Translations under genes and position numbers: made by a program
In this document: in pieces, positions 41,122 to 49,989 of the stretch
How positions within the stretch are numbered: the stretch's first letter is position 1
How the letters are laid out: each line of letters begins with the position of its first letter
DNA from: CAIKMD01 sp963740675
GTDB taxonomy: Bacteria > Pseudomonadota > Alphaproteobacteria > ATCC43930 > CGMCC-115725
Length of the DNA stretch: 64,000 bases
Direction of reading: 5' to 3'
Assembly (NCBI GenBank): GCA_963740675.1
Contig: CAVUFS010000011.1
Coordinates: 151,156-215,155 of the forward strand
The notes under the pieces: generated by a model
Seen by the model: the letters and a program-made list of their open reading frames with translations, nothing else
Databases searched by the model: none
Told to the model about the DNA's origin: nothing

Positions 41122-42809
41122 CAGGCGACTCCCTTGAGCTTGCGATAGCGACGGATCAGCGCATTGGTCGAGCTGTCATGTGCAAGCTGAGGCTCCGACG
41201 CGGCCTCGATCTCGGGAAGAATGCGCTGCGCGAGCGCCTTGCCGAGCTCGACGCCCCATTGGTCGAAGGAATCGATTTGCCAGATGGTGCCCTGCGTGAA
41301 GACGCTGTGCTCGTAGAGCGCGACGAGCTTGCCGAGCGTTGCCGGAGTCAAGCCGTCCAGCAGCAAGGTATTTGATGGCCGGTTTCCTTCGAATATTCGA
41401 TGCGGCACAAGCCAATCCGGCGTTCCCTCCGCCTTCACTTGTTCGGCGGTCTTGCCGAAAGCCAGCGCTTCGGTCTGGGCGAAGACGTTGGCGAGCAGCA
41501 TGTCGTGATGTCGTCCAAGGGGATTGAGGCCATGGGCGAAGGCGATGAAATCGCAAGGGATGAGCCGTGTGCCCTGATGGATCAGCTGGTAGAAGGAATG
41601 TTGGCCGTTGGTGCCCGGCTCTCCCCAGTAGATCGGCCCGGTGTCGTAGTCGACCGCGGCGCCGTCGCGGGTCACCCGCTTTCCGTTGCTCTCCATGGTG
41701 AGCTGCTGAAGGTAGGCAGGAAAGCGCTTCAGGTACTGTTCGTAAGGCAGAACCGCGACAGTCTGGGCACCGAAGAAGTTCGAATACCAGACGGCGAGCA
41801 GCCCCATCAAGACCGGCAGGTTGCGCTCGAACGGTGCAGAACGGAAATGCTCGTCCATTTCGTGGAAACCGCTCAGCATCGCGCGGAAATTTTCTGGGCC
41901 GATCGCCAGCATGGTCGAGAGTCCGATCGCGGAATCCATCGAGTAGCGGCCGCCGACCCAATCCCAAAAACCGAACATGTTGGCCGTATCGATGCCGAAT
42001 GTGGCCACGCCTTGCGTATTCGTCGACACCGCGACGAAATGCTTCGCGATCGCGGCTTCCGTGCCCTGCAAGCCTGCCAGCAGCCACTCACGCGCCGTTT
42101 GCGCGTTCGTCATCGTCTCGAGCGTCGTGAAGGTCTTCGACGAGATGATAAAGAGCGTCTCTGCCGGATCGAGATCGCGTACCGCCTCGGCGAAGTCCGT
42201 TGCATCGACATTCGAGACGAAACGGAAAGTCAGCGTGCGATCGCTGTAGTGCCGCAGCGCCTCGTAAGCCATGACCGGCCCGAGGTCGGATCCGCCGATT
42301 CCGACGTTGATGACATTGCGAATGCGCTTGCCTGTATATCCGGTCCATGCGCCGCTGCGGATGCGATCCGCGAAATCGGCCATTCTGTCCAGCACGTCGT
42401 AGACATCCGGTACAACGTTGTGCCCGTCATGCATGATGACAGCGTCGCGCGGCGCACGCAGGGCGACATGCAGCACCGCGCGCTTTTCCGAGGTGTTGAT
42501 CCTGTCGCCGCGGAACATCGCATCGATACGCTCGCGCAGGCCGCTTTCTGCGGCGAGCTGAAGCAGCAAGTGCATCGTCTCGTCGGTGATCCGGTTCTTC
42601 GCATAGTCGAAATAGATCCCCGCGGCCTCGAGCGCGAATTTTTCGCCGCGTTTGGGATCATCGGCAAAGAGCTGTTTCAGATGGACGCCCTTCATCGTCT
42701 GAAAATGCCGCTCGAGCAGCGTCCAGGCGGGATGCCCGCGCAGCCCGGTTACCGACCGCTCGACGGCCGAATCGGGCGAATTCTTTTGGCGAGGCGATGC
42801 TGCTGTCAT
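41121..42809 (-). CDS. pgi: Glucose-6-phosphate isomerase
   Basis: A 562-residue full-length Pgi. It contains GIGGSDLGPVMAYEAL (about 170-185), FISSKTFTTLETMTN (about 228-242; the motif reads IISSKTFTTLET), the PROSITE-type FGFWDWVGGRYSMDSAIGLS region (about 281-300) and GEPGTNGQHSFYQLIHQG (about 403-420) with active-site Glu/His. It interconverts glucose-6- and fructose-6-phosphate, linking the oxidative branch (Zwf) with transaldolase and transketolase products. Its ATG is 4 bp after the tal stop. Confidence 0.94.
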   Translation of the reverse strand: MTAASPRQKNSPDSAVERSVTGLRGHPAWTLLERHFQTMKGVHLKQLFADDPKRGEKFALEAAGIYFDYAKNRITDETMHLLLQLAAESGLRERIDAMFRGDRINTSEKRAVLHVALRAPRDAVIMHDGHNVVPDVYDVLDRMADFADRIRSGAWTGYTGKRIRNVINVGIGGSDLGPVMAYEALRHYSDRTLTFRFVSNVDATDFAEAVRDLDPAETLFIISSKTFTTLETMTNAQTAREWLLAGLQGTEAAIAKHFVAVSTNTQGVATFGIDTANMFGFWDWVGGRYSMDSAIGLSTMLAIGPENFRAMLSGFHEMDEHFRSAPFERNLPVLMGLLAVWYSNFFGAQTVAVLPYEQYLKRFPAYLQQLTMESNGKRVTRDGAAVDYDTGPIYWGEPGTNGQHSFYQLIHQGTRLIPCDFIAFAHGLNPLGRHHDMLLANVFAQTEALAFGKTAEQVKAEGTPDWLVPHRIFEGNRPSNTLLLDGLTPATLGKLVALYEHSVFTQGTIWQIDSFDQWGVELGKALAQRILPEIEAASEPQLAHDSSTNALIRRYRKLKGVA

Positions 42810-42813
42810 TGGA

Positions 42814-43896
42814 TCAACTCGCTTTCCGAATTGCTGCGCTTTTTTCAGAGATGCAGGCGATCAGATCGTTCCAGGATTTGACGAAGGAGACGGCACCCTC
42901 GTCCTGAAGCCGTGCGCCCAGCGCATCAACGTCAACGCCCGCTCTGGCGAACTCGGCCAGCACCGCCTCGCCTTCTCCGCCATCCGGCGCAAGCATCTCG
43001 CCGACCTCGCCGTGCTCGGCGAAGGCCTGGAGGGTGTTCTCTGGCATCGTGTTGATCGTGAAAGGCGCCGCCAGCGCCTTCACATAAAGGACATCGGATG
43101 CTTTTGGGTCCTTGGTGCCGGTGCTTGCCCAAAGCAATCGTTGAGTCCGTGCACCGGCATTGGCTGCGCGCAGAAAGCGCGGCGATGCCAACATCTCGCG
43201 ATAGGCTTTGTAAGTACGCTGCGCAACGGCGATGCCGAGACGATTGCTCAGCGAGGCATCGACTTTGCCGGCAACCGCGACGTCCCAACGGCTGATGAAC
43301 ACCGAGGCCACGGAGGCAACGCCGGGGTTCAGCCCCGCGGCGATGCGGCGCTCGATCCCGCGCAAGTACGCTTCCGCCGCGGCGACATACTGATCGCGCG
43401 AGAACAGCAGAGTCACATTGACCGGGACGCCGGCGAAGATCGCCTCCTCGATCGCGGGTAATCCCTCCGCGGTTCCCGGGATCTTGATGAAGATATTCGG
43501 TTTTCCGCCGCGCGCGTGCAGGTCGCGCGCAGCCGCGAGGGTAGTATTAGCGTCATGCGCCAGGAGCGGCGAGACTTCGAGGGAGACCCAGCCATCGACA
43601 CCGTTGGTGCGGGCGAAGACAGGTTGGAAGAGCGCGGCGGCTTGGCTTAAGTCCGCGAGTGCTAGCTCAAAGAACAGACTTTCCGCCGATCGTCCCGGCG
43701 CTTTCTGGACGATGTCCTTGTCATAAGTCGTACTGTTCCGGATCGCGTGATCGAAGATCGTCGGATTGGAGGTAAGGCCCGTCACCGCGTAGGTATCGAT
43801 ATACCGTTGCAGCGTCCCACTCTGCAGCAACTCTCGCGTGATATTATCCAGCCATAAGCTCTGACCGATAGCGTGGATCGCATCCGTTGCTTTCAT
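42814..43896 (-). CDS. tal: Transaldolase
   Basis: A 360-residue transaldolase of the longer bacterial type. SLWLDNITRELL (about 13-24), TGLTSNPTIFDHAI (about 39-52), NIFIKIPGTAEGLPAIEEAI (about 132-151; the Lys of IKIPGT is the Schiff-base residue) and FISRWDVAVAGK are all present. AAGGTGGG precedes ATG 43896. It is the first gene of the leftward operon, so the promoter should lie in 43897-44594. Some related species fuse tal to pgi; here they are separate genes with a 4-bp gap. Confidence 0.93.
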   Translation of the reverse strand: MKATDAIHAIGQSLWLDNITRELLQSGTLQRYIDTYAVTGLTSNPTIFDHAIRNSTTYDKDIVQKAPGRSAESLFFELALADLSQAAALFQPVFARTNGVDGWVSLEVSPLLAHDANTTLAAARDLHARGGKPNIFIKIPGTAEGLPAIEEAIFAGVPVNVTLLFSRDQYVAAAEAYLRGIERRIAAGLNPGVASVASVFISRWDVAVAGKVDASLSNRLGIAVAQRTYKAYREMLASPRFLRAANAGARTQRLLWASTGTKDPKASDVLYVKALAAPFTINTMPENTLQAFAEHGEVGEMLAPDGGEGEAVLAEFARAGVDVDALGARLQDEGAVSFVKSWNDLIACISEKSAAIRKAS

Positions 43897-44594
43897 AACC
43901 CACCTTGAAGCTCATGCTTGCCTTGAGAAGCGAAGCGCTATCGTTGGTTGACCAAGTAATGGGCGACAGGGCTTCTTCCACTCAATCTCCCTGGTTATTT
44001 CGTTCTGACAGCACGTGTGAGATCTGCACGCGCGGTATCTTATGTGGAATATGTTACGTGGGATCGGTCATCCGCCCGCCGTATTGCACCAAAGTATTGC
44101 CGATACTTTGGTATCAGAACTATCGCCGAACCGACGTTTTGAGCCGCGCGCTACCGTGGCCATCAAACTTGCGCTTCATGGCCTGTCCTTCATAGCCACA
44201 GACGTCGCGCTGTGTGCGATAGTACGCAGAGTTGACGATATACCTGACGCTTACGAGACGGAAGCCGCGTCCCCTGTGACCAATTGCGGTTTTTGCAAGT
44301 GCGGCCCTCCGGGTTCCATTATTCGAGCGAGGTGGCCCACCTTCTTTTCGGGGGAACGCGAGATTGAACCTGGCCTCGCTGTTCAGCGTCACGACTTAGA
44401 AACGCCCCGACACTATCGTGCAATCGCTTGATCATTGCCCGTCTGGTTTAATCGAGTCTTGCAAACGAGCCTATGTCTCGATCGGCCTACTATTTCGCCA
44501 TTTGCGGTCACCGGACGATAATGCCGATTGCCGCAGATGCTTGCGGTGATTGCTGGTTCTTCGCGCTTGCTGTCGAAGGTTAGCGGAGTGTGGC
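43897..44594. promoter_or_regulatory. Divergent intergenic region with a 10-bp inverted repeat
   Basis: This 698-bp gap between the leftward tal operon and the rightward exporter operon holds no convincing gene; the short frames in it have no family features. It must contain the promoters of both operons. A perfect inverted repeat, arms ACCAAAGTAT (44088-44097) and ATACTTTGGT (44103-44112) around TGCCG, is the most striking element. It has no T-run, so it looks like an operator rather than a terminator. Base composition is lower in GC than the flanking genes. Confidence 0.5.
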
Positions 44595-45680
44595 ATGGAA
44601 GGGACGACGGGTGCTACCCAAACGCAAGTTGTGCCCGAGGCGCATAAGGAAGCGCCGCCGCAAGAGGCGCGGCACACGCCCGAGAGGCACGCAGCGGCAA
44701 CCAGCCGTGTTCCGTCGATCATTGTAGGCCTGGTGATCGCCGTCGTTGCCGGTCTGTCGCTCTGGTATCTGGTACGCGGCGAGCCCCTGCTCGTGCAGGG
44801 TGAGGTCGACGCAACCCGGTTCGACATCGCAGCGCGTGTCGATGGCCGCGTTGCAGAAGTTCCTGCCATACGCGGCCATGACGTCCCTGCCGGCGCGGTG
44901 CTCGTCAAGATCGACAATCCCGAGACGATTGCCAAAAAAGAGCAGGCTCTGGCTGTCGAGGGCGTCGCCGATGCGCAGCTCGCTAACATCAATGTCGGCA
45001 CTCGTGTGGAGACGATCGCTGCGCGCAAGGCGGCGCTCGAGCGCGCCGAGGCAGGCGTGGTCCTGGCACAGAAGACCTATGACCGCATCAACCAACTCGC
45101 CGGGCGCGGCAACGCGCCGATCGCGCAGCTCGACCAGGCGACCGACGCGCTGCATGAGGCACAGCGCGGTGTTGACCAGGCGAAATCCGCATATGAGCAG
45201 GCGGTCAACGGCTACACCAAGGAGGAGCGCGCGATCGCTGAGGCAAACGTTAAGAAGGCAATCGCCGATAGCGCGGCCGTGCAATCGATCATCGACCAGA
45301 TGGTGGTGTACGCGCCGGTGGCCTCGCAGGTTTACCAGCGCAATGTGGAGCCTGGCGAATACGTCTCGCCCGGCGTGCCGCTGGTGACGCTGATCGATCT
45401 CAACGACATGTGGATCCATTTCGATCTGCGCGAGGATCTGGTCAAGACGCTGAAAGTGGGCGACCGCCTGGAGGTACGTATCCCAGCGCTCGCTGACCGC
45501 CGCATTGCCGTTGAGGTGAAGCTCATCGCCACCAAAGGCGAATATGCGAGTTGGCGCGCCACCCGCGCCACCGGCGATTTCGACCTGCGCACTTTCTCAA
45601 TCCGTGCCTATCCGGTCGACAAGGTGCCGGAGCTGCGTCCAGGTATGAGCGCTTATCTGGATTGGCGGACGCGCCAATGA
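44595..45680 (+). CDS. HlyD/EmrA-type membrane fusion protein
   Basis: A 361-residue periplasmic adaptor. One N-terminal membrane helix (IIVGLVIAVVAGLSLWYLV, about 40-58) anchors it. The first lipoyl half (GRVAEVPAIRGHDVPAGAVLVKIDNPE) follows, then a long coiled coil rich in Ala/Glu (about 110-235), the second lipoyl half and a beta barrel (VSPGVPLVTLIDLNDMWIHFDLRED). ATG 44595 has GGAG 6 bp upstream; the frame to 44550 adds nothing conserved. With the permease 10 bp downstream and the second HlyD protein it should form an export complex joining an outer-membrane TolC-like channel not found here. Confidence 0.9.
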   Translation: MEGTTGATQTQVVPEAHKEAPPQEARHTPERHAAATSRVPSIIVGLVIAVVAGLSLWYLVRGEPLLVQGEVDATRFDIAARVDGRVAEVPAIRGHDVPAGAVLVKIDNPETIAKKEQALAVEGVADAQLANINVGTRVETIAARKAALERAEAGVVLAQKTYDRINQLAGRGNAPIAQLDQATDALHEAQRGVDQAKSAYEQAVNGYTKEERAIAEANVKKAIADSAAVQSIIDQMVVYAPVASQVYQRNVEPGEYVSPGVPLVTLIDLNDMWIHFDLREDLVKTLKVGDRLEVRIPALADRRIAVEVKLIATKGEYASWRATRATGDFDLRTFSIRAYPVDKVPELRPGMSAYLDWRTRQ

Positions 45681-45690
45681 CGCCCGCCCG

Positions 45691-48006
45691 ATGAGGCCGA
45701 GGCCCAAGCCCGGGTTCCGGCTGGTCGCCGCGCGCGAATGTCGGTGGCTGCTGCACGATCGCGCGGCGCTCATCTTGATTTTCGGCGTGCCCCTATTCGC
45801 CCTGGCAGTGCTAACCGCAGCATTCAGCCACCCGGTGATCCGTGGGCTCGGCGTGGTCGTCGTCGATGCCGACCGGTCGGAGACCTCGCGGGCCTTCGCG
45901 GAGGAAGTGGCAGCGTCGCCTGGGCTCAGCATCGTCGAGCGCGTCGACGATCTTGCGTCGGCGACACGCGCGATCCGCTCCGGCGAAGCCATCGGCGCTG
46001 TATACGTGCCGGCCGATTTCGAACGCGACCTCAAGGCCGGGCAGCGTCCGCAAGTGGTCGCCCTCTATAATCAGCAGTTCCTCACTGCGGCGGGTATAGC
46101 TGCATCTGGTCTCGGCGACAGCCTCACCGCCGCCGCTACGCGCGCAGCCGAGCTCACAGCACCAAAAGCATCCCGCATCGGCTCGCTCGTCGCCGAGACC
46201 ATCGTGCTGGTCAATCCGCAACGGAATTACGCCCAGTTTCTGTTGCGCGCGCTCCTGCCGATGGTGATTCACGTGGTCATCGCGCTCGCGGGAGGCTACG
46301 CGGTGGGTTCCGAGTTCCGTCGCCGCAGCATGCGCGCCTGGCTTGCCTGTGCGGGCGGCAACCCGATTGTGGCGCTGGCAGGCAAGCTCGCGCCGCTGTT
46401 CGGTATCTTTTTCATGATCATGTTATCGGTGCCGCTCTTCTTGGAGGGATTGCTCGGGATTTCATTCAAGGGCGATGTGCCGATGGTCGTGGCCGCGGCC
46501 TCACTGCTCATCATTGCCTATCTGGCAGTGGGCGCGCTGATCCAGCTTCTCCTGCGTGACCTCGCGACTGGCCTCGGTCTCACCGGCCTCATCGTCTCGC
46601 CGGCGTTCGGCTTTGTCGGCGTGGGATTTCCGATGCTCGGGATGAACGGGTTCGCGCAGGTCTGGGGCTCACTCCTGCCGCTTCGCTGGTACATGGCGGT
46701 GCTGCTCGGGCAGGCGGCGCGTGGATTGCCGCTCGCCAATTCCGCCGGTCCCTTCGCCGCGCTCGCAACGCTTGCTGCAATTTATTCCGTTTTCGCGATG
46801 CTACGCCTGCGCTCGATCGCAAGACAGCCTCTCTCGCGGGAACCCACTCCCATGCCGGTTCCCGCAACGCCGCCGCGCGGTATCGGCGGAGCCTTCGCCG
46901 CCGAATGGCATCGCGTGCTCGCGCTCCGTGGCGCTTTCGCCTTGTTTGTGATCGCGCCGGTGATTTACGGAATCTATTACCCGCAGCCCTATCTCAACCA
47001 AATCCTGCGCAAGATCCCGATCGCCGTTGTCGACAACGACCTCAGCGAGATGAGCAGACGCATGGTTGAGACTCTGGACGCGAGCGGCGCGGTCAGCGTG
47101 GCGATCCGCGCCGACACGTTCGCACAAGGGCGCGCAGCGATCGATCGCGGCCAGGCCTTCGCTGTAGTCGGCATTCCGCCCGGGACCGAGCGCGACGTGC
47201 TCAAGGGTGTCGCTGTCCACGTTCCGATCTACGCCGATGCCACCTACCTCTTCATCTTCAGAACAATCGGCAACGGCATCTCGGTCGCGATCAATACACT
47301 GTCGTCGGAACTCGCCGCCGGCGGCGCGCGCACGGACGGAAGCCTGGTGAAGGCGACACTCGCATCGGTGAGCCCGGCCGACATTCTGCTGCAGCCGATC
47401 TTCAACCCGGTCGGCGGCTATGCCAGCTATGTCGTGCCGGCGGCCTTCGTGCTGATTTTGCAACAGCTGCTGCTGACCGGCGTGGCGCTGCTGACGGTGG
47501 TGGCGCCTCCGCCGGCGGACCGCAGCGCATTCGCGAACGTGCTCGGCCGCGGCGTCGCGCACCTGACCATCATTCTGCCGGCGCTTGCGCTTTATCTCAT
47601 CTTGCTGCCGCGCTTCTACGGCTTTTCCACGCTCGGCCAGCCGCTGCAATGGTTCGCGCTCGCCTCGCTGTTCGTTCTAGCGACGAGCTTTATGGCTCAG
47701 GCGGTGGGCATCTGGTTCAAGTACCCGGAGACGCCGACGCTGATCTTCCTCGGCACCAGCCTGCCGCAGTTTTTCCTGACAGGTTTCTCCTGGCCGCGCG
47801 AGGCGATCCCCGAGGCGGTGCGGACCGTGGGCTACATCTTCCCATCGGATTTCGCGATCGATGGCATCGTCCGCATCAATCAGCTGGGCGCCAGCCTGTG
47901 GGAGGTGATCCGCGACTGGCGCGGGCTCGGGGCCCTCGTCGTCATCTATTTCGGTCTTGCCGTGATGTCCGCCTTTCTGGTGAAGCGGAGGCAGGTGGAT
48001 GGCTAG
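45691..48006 (+). CDS. Tandem-duplicated ABC-2 type (YhhJ-like) transporter permease
   Basis: A 771-residue membrane protein made of two homologous ABC2_membrane halves (about 1-390 and 391-771). Each starts with one membrane helix (LILIFGVPLFALAVLTAAF; FALFVIAPVIYGIYY) and a periplasmic domain opening with a VVVVDADRSETSR / IAVVDNDLSEMSR motif, then a block of five to six helices. Single YhhJ-type permeases have one such unit and need an ABC ATPase. No ATPase gene lies in this operon. It is flanked on both sides by HlyD proteins, the second starting inside its 3' end (8-bp overlap). The duplication would let one chain replace the usual homodimer. Confidence 0.88.
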   Translation: MRPRPKPGFRLVAARECRWLLHDRAALILIFGVPLFALAVLTAAFSHPVIRGLGVVVVDADRSETSRAFAEEVAASPGLSIVERVDDLASATRAIRSGEAIGAVYVPADFERDLKAGQRPQVVALYNQQFLTAAGIAASGLGDSLTAAATRAAELTAPKASRIGSLVAETIVLVNPQRNYAQFLLRALLPMVIHVVIALAGGYAVGSEFRRRSMRAWLACAGGNPIVALAGKLAPLFGIFFMIMLSVPLFLEGLLGISFKGDVPMVVAAASLLIIAYLAVGALIQLLLRDLATGLGLTGLIVSPAFGFVGVGFPMLGMNGFAQVWGSLLPLRWYMAVLLGQAARGLPLANSAGPFAALATLAAIYSVFAMLRLRSIARQPLSREPTPMPVPATPPRGIGGAFAAEWHRVLALRGAFALFVIAPVIYGIYYPQPYLNQILRKIPIAVVDNDLSEMSRRMVETLDASGAVSVAIRADTFAQGRAAIDRGQAFAVVGIPPGTERDVLKGVAVHVPIYADATYLFIFRTIGNGISVAINTLSSELAAGGARTDGSLVKATLASVSPADILLQPIFNPVGGYASYVVPAAFVLILQQLLLTGVALLTVVAPPPADRSAFANVLGRGVAHLTIILPALALYLILLPRFYGFSTLGQPLQWFALASLFVLATSFMAQAVGIWFKYPETPTLIFLGTSLPQFFLTGFSWPREAIPEAVRTVGYIFPSDFAIDGIVRINQLGASLWEVIRDWRGLGALVVIYFGLAVMSAFLVKRRQVDG

Positions 48007-48973
48007 AGGGAGCCTTCGAAAGATTACCGTGCTCGGTTTGGCTTTTATCCTAGTCTGCGCTGGCGGATATTGGCTGTTGCGCCCGGAGCAGACGCCACCG
48101 ATCGCCGGCGTCGTTCGCACGACCGAGGTCCGCGTCGCTCCCGAGGTCGGCGGCCAGTTTGCAACGATCAAGGTTCGCAAGGGCGATGCGGTCCACGCTG
48201 GTGATGTCGTGGCAGAGCTGTTGGCGACCGAGCTGATTGCGTCGGTCGGACAGGCGCGCGCGGCGTTGGCAGCGGCGACCGCCGATCGCGACAACGTCTA
48301 TGCGGGCGTGCGCGCAGAGCAAATTGCCTCGCTGTCGGCCGAGATTGCCAAAGCGAAATCGCGGCTGGGCTACGCACAACAGCAGCTCAACCGCACAGCC
48401 ACCCTGGCGCGCAGCGACTTTGCGACGCAGCAGTCGCTCGATCAGACGAAGAACGACGCGACAAGCGCACAAGCCGACATCGCGGAGGCGCAGGCCAATT
48501 ATGACGCCGCGCTCGCCGGACCGACGCAAGAAGAACGTGCTGTCGCGGATGCGCAGGTCACGGCAGCTGCGGCCGCGCTCGCGGTGCTCGAGCGGCGGCT
48601 CGACAAGACCATCCTCCGGGCGCCCGTCGATGGCACTGTCAGCGTCGTTGTCGGCGGGGTCGGTGAGAATATCCATCCCGGCGAGCCAGCGCTGGTGATC
48701 GAAGCGACCGGCGAGCAGTGGCTCTCATTCAACATGCGCGAAGACCAGCTGCAAGGGCTCACGGTCGGATCGAAGGTCGACATCGAACGGGCGGGCACGG
48801 GCGAGCCGATACCGGCACTCGTGACCCAGCTGGTGCCGCTCGGGTCATTCGCGACTTGGCAAGCGGAGCGGGCCATCGGCGATCACGACCGCAATACTTT
48901 ACGCCTGCGCCTCGATCCGGAGGGCAACCCGGCCGGGCTCTCGCCCGGCATGACGGTATTGCTCGATCGCTGA
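47999..48973 (+). CDS. HlyD-type membrane fusion protein, second copy
   Basis: A 324-residue adaptor: N-terminal helix ITVLGLAFILVCAGGYWLL, lipoyl half GGQFATIKVRKGDAVHAGDVVAELL, coiled coil (about 75-190) and barrel domain GTVSVVVGGVGENIHPGEPALVIEATGEQWLSFNMREDQLQG. It is diverged from the adaptor at 44595 but of the same group. The ATG lies within the permease gene's last codons, so expression is coupled. Having two different adaptors around one double permease suggests a hetero-oligomeric adaptor ring, which is inference. Confidence 0.9.
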   Translation: MARGSLRKITVLGLAFILVCAGGYWLLRPEQTPPIAGVVRTTEVRVAPEVGGQFATIKVRKGDAVHAGDVVAELLATELIASVGQARAALAAATADRDNVYAGVRAEQIASLSAEIAKAKSRLGYAQQQLNRTATLARSDFATQQSLDQTKNDATSAQADIAEAQANYDAALAGPTQEERAVADAQVTAAAAALAVLERRLDKTILRAPVDGTVSVVVGGVGENIHPGEPALVIEATGEQWLSFNMREDQLQGLTVGSKVDIERAGTGEPIPALVTQLVPLGSFATWQAERAIGDHDRNTLRLRLDPEGNPAGLSPGMTVLLDR

Positions 48974-49226
48974 CACTGTGGCACCTGCCGGGCTCGATAT
49001 TGCCGAGATCGAGCACGTGCGAGCGGTCGACGACCCTCGGTGCACGCTCGCCCAACCATTGCCGGCGATCGAATTCTAGCGGCGGCAGGAAGTTTTGATA
49101 TCGTCTCCATGCGCCGTAATTTCGTCGAGGAGTTTCGGCGCCGACATTGCTGAACACCACGCGAACAGAAAAATGGAAAACCGGCGCGCGTTCGAGTGGA
49201 AAACCGCGGATCACAAATCCGCTAAG
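48974..49226. other. Non-coding region at the right island edge
   Basis: No gene is supported between the second HlyD stop and the right tRNA-derived repeat. Short open frames show no family features and no ribosome-binding sites. No intrinsic terminator with a T-run was recognised. Confidence 0.5.
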
Positions 49227-49287
49227 GGCTGGCTGGGGCGGGAGGGGTCGAACCTCCGTATGGCGGAATCAAAATCCGCTCTTTTTC
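49227..49287 (-). other. tRNA-Gln(TTG) 3'-half repeat, putative attachment site (right copy)
   Basis: Direct repeat of 29749-29809: the first 52 bases are identical and 60 of 61 match overall. On the minus strand 49279 to 49230 forms a perfect 5-bp anticodon stem (GCGGA/TCCGC) with loop TTTTGAT, a perfect T-arm, acceptor strand CGCCCCA, G73 and CCA. The D-arm and 5' acceptor strand are again absent, so the break lies exactly at the 5' side of the anticodon stem. The one differing base (C 49279 versus A 29801) breaks the anticodon stem in the left copy only. The similarity extends, with mismatches, to about 49370. Confidence 0.75.
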
Positions 49288-49989
49288 GTGTGATTTCATA
49301 TGGTTGATTGCCCCCAAAACGGAAAACTGGTTCTCCGGCATCAATAACTTAGCTCCGATTTGGAAAACTTTGACACCGCGCCAAAAGGTGGTTCTGCGGC
49401 GCAAGAGAGCGCGTTGGATGAAATAACTCGGCCGACGGGCCCCGCGCCCGCCAGACGATCTGGCCCCTCGCGCCGCGTCTGAAGGCATCTCAAACAGTCA
49501 AAGGGGCGCGCTCGAAGCAGGCTGGCCGTCCTCCTCCAGATGAGGACGTACACGCCGTAATGCCAGCAGGGCGATGTCTGGTTCTTGGGAGTAAAGCGGA
49601 CGCACCTTGCCCCTCCCCTAATGTCAGTCGAGTGCCAAAAGCGGAAGTTGGTTAGCCTTAAAGATACGCGTGCCAAGCCACAATGACGGCGGGTGTCTGA
49701 AAATCCGATTGGCGACCACTGAGCCGCCTGTTGTGACCTGCCAGCAGCAACACGCATGGGCCACGTCGAGGGTCACGAACGATCCGGACAAGGCGGACGG
49801 TTCCACCCATTGATCACACACACCGTCGCAAAGAGCGTGGTAGTAAGCGTTATGCAACGTGCGCGGTCGCTTCGGTCTATGCGAATGCACGCCGCGTCGA
49901 AACGGCGGGGATTGGTAAGCTGGGATGCTGAACCATGATGAGTTGGCAATGCCGGCTCCTCAAGCGTCAAATTTTGACCGAATGGTGAT
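49288..49989. other. Non-coding region right of the attachment-like repeat
   Basis: About 700 bp without a supported gene. The first 80 bp align with 29810-29891 (shared GGCATCAAT and GGAAAACT blocks). The remainder has several short overlapping frames without recognisable domains and may be decayed DNA at the junction of two inserted segments. GC content drops compared with the left part of the window. Confidence 0.5.

Noticed and set aside
44120..44392. Short leftward frame between tal and the HlyD gene
   Set aside because: No family features and no ribosome-binding site; the region is better read as regulatory.
49341..49757. A 138-residue leftward frame right of the attachment-like repeat
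   Set aside because: Composition is not protein-like, it has no domain, and several competing frames overlap it.
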